A stretch of DNA of 64,000 nucleotides from Dyella psychrodurans (GCF_003363265.1 NZ_QRBF01000001.1:838451-902450); one strand, 5' to 3'. Counted from the stretch's first letter, positions 20,857-29,807 are shown. Program-made: numbers and translations. Notes: generated from the letters alone by a model not told the origin.

Positions 20857-21401
20857 CAGGAATTCCCTCGCTGGTTGGCCGCCGCATCGCTCCCGTCGCG
20901 CTCGGCAGCGCTCCAATCCGCAAAGGGATGCTCGAACAGATTGACGTTGTAGTAGCGCGGCAGATGGCTGACTTCGGCACCGAGCCAAGCCGGACGAGGA
21001 AACGACGCGTCAGCCGCCGGCAGCTCGATTTCCGCCACGATCAGCCCGCTGTTCTCGCCATGGAATTCGTCGATTTCGAATAACCATCCATCCACGGACA
21101 CATGGTGGCGCGTCTTTTCCAATACACCATCGCACAGCGTACCGAGCATGGTCTGCGCATCGGCGAATGGGAGTGGTACCTCGTACTCCGCACGTGCAAT
21201 ACCCAGCTCGACGGATTTGATATTGAGCCAGGCCTGCTCGCCGCTGATGCGCACACGCACAGACGCACGCGCCGTACCGTCGCGCAAGGCGCGCACGCCG
21301 ACCAGATAGCCCTGGGCAATAGGCATGCTGCCGGTAACAGCGGTACGCCAATCATCGTTGGCGACAAGGAATTTGCGTTCGATTTCGATACCCATCGCCA
21401 A
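20856..21401 (-). CDS. CYTH domain protein (inorganic triphosphatase/adenylate cyclase fold)
   Basis: The 181-residue single-domain protein carries the CYTH signature E-x-E-x-K at the N-terminus (IEIERKF, residues 5-11). Conserved basic and acidic strands follow: RVRI, LNIKS, EYEVPLP, EIDEFHGENSGLIVAEIELPA. Single CYTH proteins of this type mostly hydrolyse inorganic triphosphate or related triphosphates in the triphosphate tunnel; a class IV cyclase activity is less likely. The start is either 21401 or the ATG at 21395. It heads the operon with nagZ, hpt and mtiP. Its upstream side is occupied by a 255-bp inverted-repeat element. Confidence 0.9.
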   Translation of the reverse strand: MAMGIEIERKFLVANDDWRTAVTGSMPIAQGYLVGVRALRDGTARASVRVRISGEQAWLNIKSVELGIARAEYEVPLPFADAQTMLGTLCDGVLEKTRHHVSVDGWLFEIDEFHGENSGLIVAEIELPAADASFPRPAWLGAEVSHLPRYYNVNLFEHPFADWSAAERDGSDAAANQRGNS

Positions 21402-21412
21402 ATGTTACCTTC

Positions 21413-21665
21413 AGAGCCTGTTTACGGTCTCGGCGTAGCCCGCGTTGTCACGGTGCGGCCGCCAGGTGGTAGTGCGCGGCGCAGCGCTTGCCTGGCTGCG
21501 CTGCCGCATGACGGCCGCACCGTGACAACCCTTCGGGCCGGATCTGTTTGCCCGCCGGGCGGCGTCCTCACTCAGTTGTGTATCGACATACACGCCTTCG
21601 TTCCTCTTTGCCCGTCAGGCAAACAGATCCCGGCGCGGGCCACGCCGAGACCGTAAACAGGCTCT
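21413..21665. repeat. nested inverted-repeat element (possible MITE or structured RNA)
   Basis: The interval is bounded by a long inverted repeat: 21413-21436 is perfectly complementary to 21642-21665, and the pairing extends to about 21443/21635 with one mismatch. The ends read AGAGCCTGTTTACGG. Inside are two further perfect inverted repeats: 17 bp (21445-21461 with 21512-21528) and 13 bp beginning GGATCTGTTTGCC (21540-21552 with 21618-21630). A small GTGTAT/ATACAC hairpin (21578-21593) lies inside the second. As RNA or cruciform it would form a three-way junction. No open frame is convincing. It lies between rlmD, whose stop codon overlaps the right end, and the CYTH gene. No target-site duplication is obvious. 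Confidence 0.85.
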
Positions 21666-22978
21666 TAGCGTCGCTCGAACAGAGCGATGGACTCGACGTG
21701 CGCCGTATGCGGGAACATGTCCATCACTCCCGCCGACACCAGACGGAAACCATGCTGGTTCACCAGGATGCCCGCATCGCGTGCCAACGATGCCGGATGG
21801 CACGATACGTAAACGATGCGCCCCGTTTCTTTATGCGGCAGATAGTCCAGCACCTTGTCGGCACCTGCGCGCGGCGGATCGAGCAGCACCTTGTCCCAAT
21901 GCTTGCGGGCCCAATCAGTGCCTCGCTGATCTTCAAACAGATTGGCGACCTGGAAGTTGGCGTTGGCGATCCCGTTGCGCTTCGCGTTTTCGGCGGCGCG
22001 CATCACCAACCCGTGCTCGCCTTCCACGCCAGTCACCTCGGCGACGCGACGTGCCAACGGCAAGGTGAAATTGCCTAGACCGCAGAACAGATCCAGCACG
22101 CGATCCTGCGGCTGCGGATCGAGCAACTCCAGCGTACGCGCCATCATGCGGCGATTCATGCCGGCATTGACCTGCACGAAGTCCAGCGGCTGGAATTCCA
22201 GCTCCACATCGTCCACGCCCTCGCCGGCTGGAATGCGAAACGCCAAGCGCGGATGCTCGGGCCACAGCGGATGCACGCTGCTAATGCCGCCCGGCTGCAG
22301 GTAGATGGCAAAACCGTGCTGCTGACCAAACGCCACCAGCGTTGTGCGATCGCGTTCGCTCAGAGGTTTCAGATGACGGAAGACCAGCGCAAGCGTGTCG
22401 TCGCCTGCAGCGAATTCGATTTGCGCGATATCGGCGGCGGCATCCATGCTGCCCACCAATTCTCCCAGCAGGCCGATCTTCGGACCAAGCGCGGGATGCA
22501 CGACATCGCAGTGGAGAATGTCCGCGACAAAGCGCGGATTGCTCTCTTCGCGGAAGCCCACCAGCACGCGCCCTTTCTTGGCGACGGATCGAACCGACAA
22601 GCGTCCTTTGCGGCGATAGCCCCACGCTTCGTCGGTGAGCGGGGGCAGCCAGTTTTCCGGCTCCACCTTGCCAATGCGTGCGAAGTTATCGACCAGCACG
22701 CGCTGTTTGGCCTCGATCTGCGACACGGCATCGAGATGCTGCAATGAACACCCGCCGCACTGACCGAAATGACTGCAGCGCGGCTCGACCCGATGCGGCG
22801 ATCGCGTGATGATCTCGATGGTTTCCGCTTCGTCGAAATTGCGATGGCGCTTGCGGATACGAAATCGCACCTGTTCGCCGAGCAAGGCGCCGCTGACAAA
22901 TACGGTCTTGCCGTCGATGCGCGCAACGCCCCGGCCGTCGTGACTCACATCGGTAATGGGGGCTTCGAATTCGTTCAT
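21665..22978 (-). CDS. rlmD: 23S rRNA (uracil-1939 C5)-methyltransferase RlmD
   Basis: The 437-residue protein has an N-terminal TRAM domain (about 1-60), an iron-sulfur cluster motif C68-x5-C74-x2-C77 with a fourth cysteine at 157, and a C-terminal SAM methyltransferase domain (DLFCGLGNFTLPLA). The catalytic region VYVSCHPASLARD contains the nucleophilic cysteine. The C-x5-C-x2-C spacing matches RlmD rather than TrmA. The start is the ATG at 22978. The TAA stop (21665-21667) overlaps the terminal base of the inverted-repeat element, so the element abuts the gene without truncating it. Confidence 0.95.
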   Translation of the reverse strand: MNEFEAPITDVSHDGRGVARIDGKTVFVSGALLGEQVRFRIRKRHRNFDEAETIEIITRSPHRVEPRCSHFGQCGGCSLQHLDAVSQIEAKQRVLVDNFARIGKVEPENWLPPLTDEAWGYRRKGRLSVRSVAKKGRVLVGFREESNPRFVADILHCDVVHPALGPKIGLLGELVGSMDAAADIAQIEFAAGDDTLALVFRHLKPLSERDRTTLVAFGQQHGFAIYLQPGGISSVHPLWPEHPRLAFRIPAGEGVDDVELEFQPLDFVQVNAGMNRRMMARTLELLDPQPQDRVLDLFCGLGNFTLPLARRVAEVTGVEGEHGLVMRAAENAKRNGIANANFQVANLFEDQRGTDWARKHWDKVLLDPPRAGADKVLDYLPHKETGRIVYVSCHPASLARDAGILVNQHGFRLVSAGVMDMFPHTAHVESIALFERR

Positions 22979-23095
22979 CAGCACTCTTGGAAAGCATGCC
23001 ACCCGGGTGCGACGACCCAGGCGAAGGCAAGGGGGTGAAAGGGAGGGGACCAGCCACGAGGCGGTCCACGGCCTCCCATGATACCAGCCGGCTGA

Positions 23096-25117
23096 TCAGC
23101 GTTCCGCCACGCTACCTTGGGAGGAGGCCTTGAGCCGGCGGACCAGGGTGGGCCAATCGACCTTGTCCTGCTCGCCGACCACGTGCACGAACGGCAAGCC
23201 GCTGCCCTCGACGATGGTGTAGCCATCCGCATCGCCATCCAGGCCGCCCAAAGCACACACCCCACCCTGCAGGCTGCCGTGGAGACCGATTCGCTTGTAG
23301 TTGAACGTCTTGAACAGTTTCAGCACGGCACCTTGCAGGCCGCTCGCCGCGCTTCCGCCGGTGATGATGGAAAGATTGTTGGCAGCCTTCAGGCTGATTC
23401 GCCCGCCGTCCTGGGCAAGCAGCGATGCCTTGAAAGCGACCGGGTTTCCGCCGACCAGCTGAAGGCCGTCGATCGAACCGTCCAGCCTTCCGCTGATGCT
23501 GCCGAAATTGAATGTATCGGTGAGCGAAGCCAAGTCCAGCTGATGCAAGGCGATATCCCCGAAGACAACCGGACTATCGCCCAACGGTTGTTGCACGGCG
23601 ATGTGGTTGAGCACGGCCGTGCCGTTGAACGCCTTGAAGGTCAGCTCGCCATCCATGGCATAGCGATCGCCCGTCCACTGCATGGAAGAGATCGTGCCCC
23701 CCAGCGTTCCCGTGAAGGGCGTCCAGCCGAAAGTCTGGTTCAGCGTGGTCACATCCACACCTACCACGTTGGCGCTGAGATTCAGGCGCTGCGCCTTGCT
23801 GGCCGTTGGCCGCCAGTCCAGCGCCGTAACGTTGGCGTGTCCCTTGAAGATCGGAATATCCAGCGGTGACTGCAGACTCAGACTGCCATTGTGGCTCCGC
23901 CAATGCGACTGCGCAGCGCCTACCGCTACGCGGCGCAGAACCAGTTGATTCCAACCGAACGTGGTAGGCGATTTATCGGTTTGCGCAGACCAATCCACAC
24001 CTCCATGCAAACCGTTGGCCTGCAATTGGCCAGCACTGTCAGCGACGTCCAACCCATCGGTGTGGAACGCGAAGCTGTGCCAGGTATCGCCGGCATAGTC
24101 GACATGCCCATCGAGCTGCCCGGCGATGTGCAGGTTCGGCGCTAACGCGCTGTCCAGCCAAGGCTGCCCGTAGCGGTCGTACGCTGCGGGAAATCGTCCC
24201 TGGAAGTGGTCAAGCTTGAGCTTCTGCACATTGCCTTTGGCGTCGACCGAAAGCGCGCCATCCAGGGCAAGCGCGTCGGAGTCGTCCAGGTGCAGATGGC
24301 TGACATCCAGCCCACCGTGCTCCGTGGAGGCGCCCATATCCAGCACAACCTCATGCGTGGGAAGCCTTGCGAGCACGGGGCCGAACTGCAATTGACCGCC
24401 GCGTATACCGCCGTTCAATGCCAACTGCGCAGGATGGCGGGTGGCGTCGAACTCGTAACGCGCATGCCCCGCCAATCCTTCGCCCGCCACATTGCCGGCC
24501 GGCGTGGCGTACTTGAGATCCGTAACGTTGAAGCTCCCTGACGACTCGAAGCCTTCATCGCGCAGGTCCAGTGCAAGATCCGCATCCAGTTTTCCGCCAC
24601 CGATATGTCCCTGCCAGACCGTGGCAAACAATCCCTGCAGCCAACTCGCCGGAAGGTTTCTCAGGTTGATCTGCGCATGCGTGGGTTGATCCAGCGGAAA
24701 CGCGGTGGCGATATGCGTAGCGCCCTGATTGGCGTCGACCTCGAGCGTGTTCGCGGTGGCATCCACGACGAGATTGAGCATGGCATTGCCAAGTGCCCCG
24801 CCAGGCGCACCGGCGAGCTGCACGGTGCCGTCGAACAACCAGCGCAGTTGGATATCGCGCTGGAGGCGGCCGTCCAACGTCAGCCCGATCCTTTTCCAGC
24901 CGAGTGCCGGGATATCGGCTTTGCCGGCATGCAGACGGATCCGGAGGCTATCCGGATCCGTGCCGGGGGCGACATCCATCCGCACGTCTTGCAGGCTGGC
25001 CCCGGGCAGATCAATCCTTTTGGCGACGACGACGGTGTCCGCCCACGAGGGCATCACCCAAAGCAGGCTAGAAAGGGCGCAAAGGCACGACAGAAGGCGG
25101 CTGAATGGACGGAACAT
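23096..25117 (-). CDS. large periplasmic AsmA/YdbH-like protein
   Basis: The 673-residue protein has a signal peptide ending near SWADTV (cut about residue 26) and then long beta-rich sequence with repeated blocks such as LQANGLHGGVDWSA and GGTISSMQWTGDRYAMDGEL. It ends in a conserved region with VFGDIALHQLDLASLTDTFNFGSISGRLDGSIDGLQL and KRIGLHGSLQGGVCALGGL. This style resembles the YdbH/TamB/AsmA group of bridge-like lipid transport proteins that span the envelope. It is shorter than E. coli YdbH (about 880 residues). Function in outer-membrane lipid transport is inference. It lies between rlmD and a divergent response regulator. Confidence 0.6.
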   Translation of the reverse strand: MFRPFSRLLSCLCALSSLLWVMPSWADTVVVAKRIDLPGASLQDVRMDVAPGTDPDSLRIRLHAGKADIPALGWKRIGLTLDGRLQRDIQLRWLFDGTVQLAGAPGGALGNAMLNLVVDATANTLEVDANQGATHIATAFPLDQPTHAQINLRNLPASWLQGLFATVWQGHIGGGKLDADLALDLRDEGFESSGSFNVTDLKYATPAGNVAGEGLAGHARYEFDATRHPAQLALNGGIRGGQLQFGPVLARLPTHEVVLDMGASTEHGGLDVSHLHLDDSDALALDGALSVDAKGNVQKLKLDHFQGRFPAAYDRYGQPWLDSALAPNLHIAGQLDGHVDYAGDTWHSFAFHTDGLDVADSAGQLQANGLHGGVDWSAQTDKSPTTFGWNQLVLRRVAVGAAQSHWRSHNGSLSLQSPLDIPIFKGHANVTALDWRPTASKAQRLNLSANVVGVDVTTLNQTFGWTPFTGTLGGTISSMQWTGDRYAMDGELTFKAFNGTAVLNHIAVQQPLGDSPVVFGDIALHQLDLASLTDTFNFGSISGRLDGSIDGLQLVGGNPVAFKASLLAQDGGRISLKAANNLSIITGGSAASGLQGAVLKLFKTFNYKRIGLHGSLQGGVCALGGLDGDADGYTIVEGSGLPFVHVVGEQDKVDWPTLVRRLKASSQGSVAER

Positions 25118-25164
25118 TGAGCACCCATTCTGCCAAACTAAGCTGAACGAAATGGACTACAGCC

Positions 25165-25899
25165 ATGGCGTACATGACGGACGATTCCCACACGCCTCCT
25201 GTTCAACCCTACGTGCTGGTGGCCGACGACGACGCAACCAGCCGTTGTTTTCTGGGAGACGGCCTGCGACAGCTGGGAGCAAGGGTAGCGCTCGGCATCG
25301 ATGGCCACTCCGCACTGGAACAGGCGCGGAGTGAAGCATTCGACCTCCTGCTGCTCGATTGCCGCATGCCCGACACGGACGCCATCGGCGTGCTGACCGC
25401 CTTGCGCAACGATCCGACCGCCCGTTCGGCATGTAGCCCGGCCGTCGCGAGCAGTGCGGAATTGGACGCCAACGACCAACGCGCCTTGCTAGCGGCGGGA
25501 TTCCACGGAGTGCTGCTCAAGCCGTGCTCGTTGCAGGACCTGCAGAACATCCTGAAGCTGGCAACCATCGATCGACAGCATGTGCCCGTGCTGGACGACG
25601 GCCTTGCGCTGAAAACCGCCGGCACGCCGGTCGTGGTTCAGGCCTTGCGCGGTCTTTTCCGGCAGGAACTGGCCGCGATCTATGAGCAACTGGACGATCT
25701 CAGCTCGGACGCAGGCGCCTTTGAGGCCAGGTTGCACAAGTTGCGCTCGTCGTGCGGATTCTGCGGCGCATCGTCGCTGGCCGAACACGTCATGTCGCTG
25801 CAGCAACATCTGAAGCTGGCCCATCAAGGGGCGATGCTGCCTTTGGCGGATTTTCGTCAATCGCTGCGCCAAACCATCGAAGCGCTCGAAGCGCGGTGA
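25165..25899 (+). CDS. response regulator receiver fused to HPt domain
   Basis: The 244-residue protein has a REC domain (about 15-135): acidic pocket DDD at 21-23, phospho-acceptor D65 in LLLLDCRMP, and K119 in LLKP. A C-terminal histidine phosphotransfer domain (about 150-240) carries the phosphorylatable H191 in RLHKLRSSCGFCG. It has no DNA-binding or output enzyme domain, so it probably serves as a relay node for an unlinked hybrid kinase. No kinase is adjacent. An in-frame ATG at 25174 is an alternative start. Its 3' end faces recO, with 5 nt between the stops. Confidence 0.88.
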   Translation: MAYMTDDSHTPPVQPYVLVADDDATSRCFLGDGLRQLGARVALGIDGHSALEQARSEAFDLLLLDCRMPDTDAIGVLTALRNDPTARSACSPAVASSAELDANDQRALLAAGFHGVLLKPCSLQDLQNILKLATIDRQHVPVLDDGLALKTAGTPVVVQALRGLFRQELAAIYEQLDDLSSDAGAFEARLHKLRSSCGFCGASSLAEHVMSLQQHLKLAHQGAMLPLADFRQSLRQTIEALEAR

Positions 25900-25904
25900 C
25901 GACT

Positions 25905-26615
25905 TCAACGGCGAGCGAGCGCTCCACGCAATACGCGCCACGCCCGAAGCTCGACGCCGCCGAGATGGAACCGGATCAATTCGCGCATCATGCCGCGCAA
26001 GGCGTGCAATCCCTGCGCATCCGGCATGCGGTCTTCGTGCAGCGACAGCAGATCGCCGCCGCGTACGGCGTTGGGATCGTTCACGCTGCACCGTATCGGG
26101 CCGTGCTCCGGCCGATACACATAGAGTGCATCGCCGTGCAGCGGTTCACCGTTGTCCGCATCGTCGACCAATTGCAAGGCGTAACCGAGAGACCCCAGCA
26201 AATCGCGCTCAAAACGACGCAGCTGCCATCCTAGCGATTCGCCGATGGAGAGCCTGGAAAGTGCTTGTGAGTACGCCGTGTAAAGCGACGGATGCGGATC
26301 CTGCCGCTCGGTCAGACGGACAACCAGTTCGTTGAGGTAAAGGCCTGCAACCCCCGCATCCCCCGACAAGCGCAACGGCGCGCCCACGGATTCAGCGCTT
26401 CGCAGCGTGGCAAGCTCGCCGCGTAGCTGCAAATCCAGCGTCAGCGCCTGGAACGGCTCAAGCTGCGACCGCTGCAGTCGACCACGCTGGCTACGTACGC
26501 CACGCGCGACGACACCGATACGCCCATGATCGCGGGTGAGACATTCGAGCAGCAGCGAGGTTTCCCGATAGGGGCGCGTGTGAAGCACGTACGCCGGCTG
26601 CTGTTCGAGGAGCAT
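25905..26615 (-). CDS. recO: DNA repair protein RecO
   Basis: RecO works with RecR to load RecA on SSB-coated gaps in the RecF pathway. The 236-residue protein has the N-terminal OB fold with YVLHTRPYRETSLLLECLTRDHGRIGVVARGVR and a helical C-terminal domain. The proteobacterial RecO lacks the zinc-finger cysteines of Gram-positive forms, as here. It is the last gene of the lepA-lepB-DUF4845-rnc-era-recO cluster and starts 31 nt after era. Confidence 0.94.
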   Translation of the reverse strand: MLLEQQPAYVLHTRPYRETSLLLECLTRDHGRIGVVARGVRSQRGRLQRSQLEPFQALTLDLQLRGELATLRSAESVGAPLRLSGDAGVAGLYLNELVVRLTERQDPHPSLYTAYSQALSRLSIGESLGWQLRRFERDLLGSLGYALQLVDDADNGEPLHGDALYVYRPEHGPIRCSVNDPNAVRGGDLLSLHEDRMPDAQGLHALRGMMRELIRFHLGGVELRAWRVLRGALARR

Positions 26616-26646
26616 GGCAAGTCAGCTCAGTCTGCCGCAATACGCA

Positions 26647-27588
26647 TCAATCGGTGTAACCGAACTGCTTGAGCATGGCCTCGTCATCCACCCAACCTTC
26701 GCGCACTTTCACCCAGAGTCGCAGAAACACCTTGCGATCGAACATGCGCTCCATGTGACGGCGTGCGGAAGTACCGATGGCCTTCAGCTGTGCGCCGCCC
26801 TGCCCGATCACGATGGCTTTCTGCCCTTCGCGCTCGACCCAGATGACGGCATGGATTTCGGCCAGGCCATCCGGACGGTCCTTGAATTGTTCGATCTCGA
26901 CGGTCGTGGCGTAAGGCAACTCCTCATCCAGACGCAACATCAATTGTTCGCGCACCATCTCGGCAGCGAGAAAGCGCTCACTTCGGTCGGTGATTTCGTC
27001 TTCGCCAAATACCGGCGCACGCACCGGCAGACGCGCCAGAATATCGCTGGTCAGCGCATCGAGACCTTTGCGCTTGAGGGCACTCACGTAATGCACCGAC
27101 TCGAAGTGGTGCTTGCCGGTCAATTCGGCGACAAACGGCAGCAAGGCGGTCTTGTCCTTGCTCAGATCGACCTTGTTGATCACCAACAGGCGCGGAATCT
27201 TCTGCTCCGCCAACGCTTCGTAAAGCGCTTCGTCTTCATCCGTCCAACGACCGGCCTCGATAACCTGCGCGGCAAGCTCGACTTCGCTGATGGCCGAACG
27301 AACGGCTCGATTGAGGCTACGGTTCATCGCGCGCTTGGCGCCGCGATGCAAGCCCGGCGTATCCACGTACAGAATCTGCCCCGCTTCGCTGGTCGCAATG
27401 CCAAGAATGCGATGGCGCGTCGTCTGCGGCCGCGGGCTGACAATGGATAGCCGAAAGCCGATCAGCGCATTGAGCAAGGTCGACTTGCCGACATTCGGCC
27501 GGCCGGCCAAGGCCACGAATCCGCACCGGAAATCCGGATGGGGCAATTCGTTCTCGGCGATATCGTCGCCTTCGCGTTCGTCATTCAT
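26647..27588 (-). CDS. era: GTPase Era
   Basis: Era is an essential GTPase that binds the 3' end of 16S rRNA and helps 30S assembly. The 313 residues have G1 GRPNVGKST near residue 30, G3 [15 protein letters not shown]4 NKVDLSKDK and a C-terminal KH domain with [15 protein letters not shown]. The start ATG at 27588 follows a GAAGAG purine stretch; an in-frame ATG at 27624 is the alternative. It lies 141 nt downstream of rnc and 31 nt before recO. Confidence 0.96.
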   Translation of the reverse strand: MNDEREGDDIAENELPHPDFRCGFVALAGRPNVGKSTLLNALIGFRLSIVSPRPQTTRHRILGIATSEAGQILYVDTPGLHRGAKRAMNRSLNRAVRSAISEVELAAQVIEAGRWTDEDEALYEALAEQKIPRLLVINKVDLSKDKTALLPFVAELTGKHHFESVHYVSALKRKGLDALTSDILARLPVRAPVFGEDEITDRSERFLAAEMVREQLMLRLDEELPYATTVEIEQFKDRPDGLAEIHAVIWVEREGQKAIVIGQGGAQLKAIGTSARRHMERMFDRKVFLRLWVKVREGWVDDEAMLKQFGYTD

Positions 27589-27729
27589 GGCAGACGGGTA
27601 CTCTTCATAGACAGGTATAAGCATGGCGCCACGCGTTGACGAACGCCACTGGAAAAAGGCAGGCAACGGGTGGTGAGAAAGAGGTTAAAAGACGCCGCGA
27701 CGACCTAAACGCGGACGCTCGTGCGTATA

Positions 27730-28389
27730 TCAGGGCGCTTCCTTGGCATCCAGCAAACGAGCAAGCACGGTCTCGGCAGCATCTTGCTCGGCAAGCCGCC
27801 GGCTACTGCCGCGTCCCATGGCCGTGATGGCAAGCGGCTCCATGACGACGCAATTCACGTCGAAAATCCGTGCATGATCTTCACCCTGCGCCCCAACCAG
27901 TTCGTATTGGGGCAAGGGCCAGCCTTGCGCCTGCAGCCACTCCTGCAGCCGGGTCTTGGCGTCCTTGGAAGAGCGCGGCAAGGCCGCCACGCGATCGGCG
28001 AACAGCCCGCGCACCGTGTCCCTGCAGGCCTCGAAACCACCGTCCAGGTAAACCGCGGCGACTAGCGCTTCGAAGGCATCGGCGAGTATCGAATCGCGTC
28101 GAAATCCACCGCTTTTGAGTTCACCGGAGCCAAGCTTGAGGCGATCGCCGAGTTCCAGTTGGCGCGCTACGTCGGCGAGCGCCTGCCCGTTGACCAGCTG
28201 CGCGCGCAAACGCGACATCTCGCCCTCGGTGGCTTTCGGATGCGTTTCGTACAGCATCTCGGCAACGATCGCGCCGAGCAGGGCATCACCCAGGAACTCC
28301 ATGCGCTCGTTGTTGGGCTTGCCCGCGCTGCGATGGGTCAAAGCGAGCGTGGCGAGCGTGGTATCGCGGAAACGGTAGATCAATTCCAC
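27730..28389 (-). CDS. rnc: ribonuclease III
   Basis: RNase III cleaves double-stranded RNA in rRNA and mRNA processing. The 219-residue protein has the signature NERMEFLGDALLGAIVAEMLY near residue 27-47, a second metal-binding region DAFEALVAAVYLDGGF, and a C-terminal dsRNA-binding domain (DAKTRLQEWLQAQG to the end). Translation seems to start at GTG, 2 nt after the DUF4845 stop codon, indicating coupling. Confidence 0.96.
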   Translation of the reverse strand: MELIYRFRDTTLATLALTHRSAGKPNNERMEFLGDALLGAIVAEMLYETHPKATEGEMSRLRAQLVNGQALADVARQLELGDRLKLGSGELKSGGFRRDSILADAFEALVAAVYLDGGFEACRDTVRGLFADRVAALPRSSKDAKTRLQEWLQAQGWPLPQYELVGAQGEDHARIFDVNCVVMEPLAITAMGRGSSRRLAEQDAAETVLARLLDAKEAP

Positions 28390-28391
28390 TG

Positions 28392-28778
28392 TTACTGCGG
28401 AGGAGCGACATTGCCTTGTACGGGCACGCTCTTGTCGAAGTGGAGAAGGAAATCGATGTTGTACAAGAAGGGAACATCCTTGTCGTACGACACGTGCAAT
28501 TCGTTGCCGCTGGCGCCTTGCTGGAAGTTGATATCGCTGGGATGAATCGTGGCGTCATCGACATATTGGAAGTTCAACTTGAACATCAGTTCGCGGCGAA
28601 CGTCATCGAGCGTCTTGCCCTCGACCCCCTCGCTTCCGATCTGGTTCATTGCCTTTACGACACCAAAGTATTCGTTGTACGACGGCACCAGCTTCATAGC
28701 CATGAAGGCAAAAAAACCGACAACCGCCAATACGACCAGAAACCCGATAAGGGTGATGCCCGATTGCTTCGACTTCAT
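28392..28778 (-). CDS. DUF4845 protein, pilin-like single-pass membrane protein
   Basis: The 128-residue protein begins MKSKQSGITLIGFLVVLAV: a short basic leader ending in Gly, then a hydrophobic helix, which closely resembles the class III prepilin signal. The glutamate normally at mature position 5 is replaced by Gly. The rest is a small soluble domain with MFKLNFQYVDDATIHPSD. DUF4845 proteins are commonly encoded between lepB and rnc in beta- and gammaproteobacteria; the function is unknown. It is the third gene of the lepA operon. Confidence 0.85.
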   Translation of the reverse strand: MKSKQSGITLIGFLVVLAVVGFFAFMAMKLVPSYNEYFGVVKAMNQIGSEGVEGKTLDDVRRELMFKLNFQYVDDATIHPSDINFQQGASGNELHVSYDKDVPFLYNIDFLLHFDKSVPVQGNVAPPQ

Positions 28779-28910
28779 AGTCCCCTCGCTATGCCGCAGA
28801 TGCGGCCCCGCCCTGATTCAAACCCAACCGCCGGAGCATACTTTGCCCGCTCGCAGCGCTCATCGCCAGCGACATGTTCACGATTTCGCCGCCGTCAGCG
28901 TTCCAGCCCC

Positions 28911-29807
28911 TCAGCGGATGACCGTACCGATCCGGTGGAAATCCACCCCGCCGGTGTGCAGACCCTTCCAGCTGAGCCAGATCACGAAGGCCTTGCCCAC
29001 AAGATTCTGCTCCGGCATGCACCCCCACCAGCGGCTGTCCTGGCTGTTTTCGCGGTCGTCGCCCATCACGATGTAGCAGTTCGGAGGCACCACGGAAGGC
29101 ACACTCGGATTGGGAATGGACGGGGTCTGCAAGGATGGGATGCGCGCAATCTGGTGCGTGACCGACCCCAGTTGCTCGCTCCATACGGTACCGTTGTTGT
29201 ACAGCAGGTAATTGTCTTCCGGCCGGCTCGGGTTGCCCTGGAACGGACCCAGCTCCGTATCCACAACCGGTTTGCCGTTGATGACGATCTGGCTGTTGTG
29301 CACCTCGATCGTGTCGCCAGGCAAGCCAATGATGCGCTTGATCCAATTCTGGCTCGGCACAGGTGCTTGCGGGTCGGCACAGGTCACATCGCCGCTGCGG
29401 ACCGTATTGCCGTTCTGGTCCTGGCAAATGTATCCCGGGAAACGGAAAACGATCACGTCACCGCGCTTGGGCTCGCCGACGCTGAGGACCTTGTTGTTGA
29501 AAGCCGGCAGGCGCAGGCCATAGGCGAATTTGTTGACGAGGATGAAATCGCCGACATCCAGCGTCGGCATCATCGAGCCTGACGGAATGCGAAACGGCTC
29601 CGCCACGAACGAGCGAAGCAGCAGCACCACAAAAATCACCGGGAAGAGCGAACGCGCCCAGTCCACCGGAGCGGGATCGCGGTATTCCTCGCCCGACGCG
29701 GCAAAACGCGCCGCGCGCTTCTTGTAGAAAAACAAGCGATCAAGGCCCCACACCACACCGAACACAACGGTGAGTGCAAGCAGAATTGCTGAAAAATCAA
29801 AATCCAT
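28911..29807 (-). CDS. lepB: signal peptidase I LepB
   Basis: LepB cleaves Sec and Tat signal peptides at the outer face of the inner membrane. The 298-residue protein has two N-terminal membrane segments (about 5-25 and 53-70), the catalytic serine in PSGSMMPTL (S78) and the general-base lysine in NWIKRIIGLPGD (K157). The box-E motif GDDRENSQDSRWWG is near the C-terminus. It is 22 nt downstream of lepA. A second, smaller signal peptidase I is encoded at 49886-50584. Confidence 0.96.
   Translation of the reverse strand: MDFDFSAILLALTVVFGVVWGLDRLFFYKKRAARFAASGEEYRDPAPVDWARSLFPVIFVVLLLRSFVAEPFRIPSGSMMPTLDVGDFILVNKFAYGLRLPAFNNKVLSVGEPKRGDVIVFRFPGYICQDQNGNTVRSGDVTCADPQAPVPSQNWIKRIIGLPGDTIEVHNSQIVINGKPVVDTELGPFQGNPSRPEDNYLLYNNGTVWSEQLGSVTHQIARIPSLQTPSIPNPSVPSVVPPNCYIVMGDDRENSQDSRWWGCMPEQNLVGKAFVIWLSWKGLHTGGVDFHRIGTVIR

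Noticed and set aside
21402-21664. Possible small genes within the inverted-repeat element
   Set aside because: Open frames here are short, have no ribosome binding site and simply follow from the palindromic sequence.
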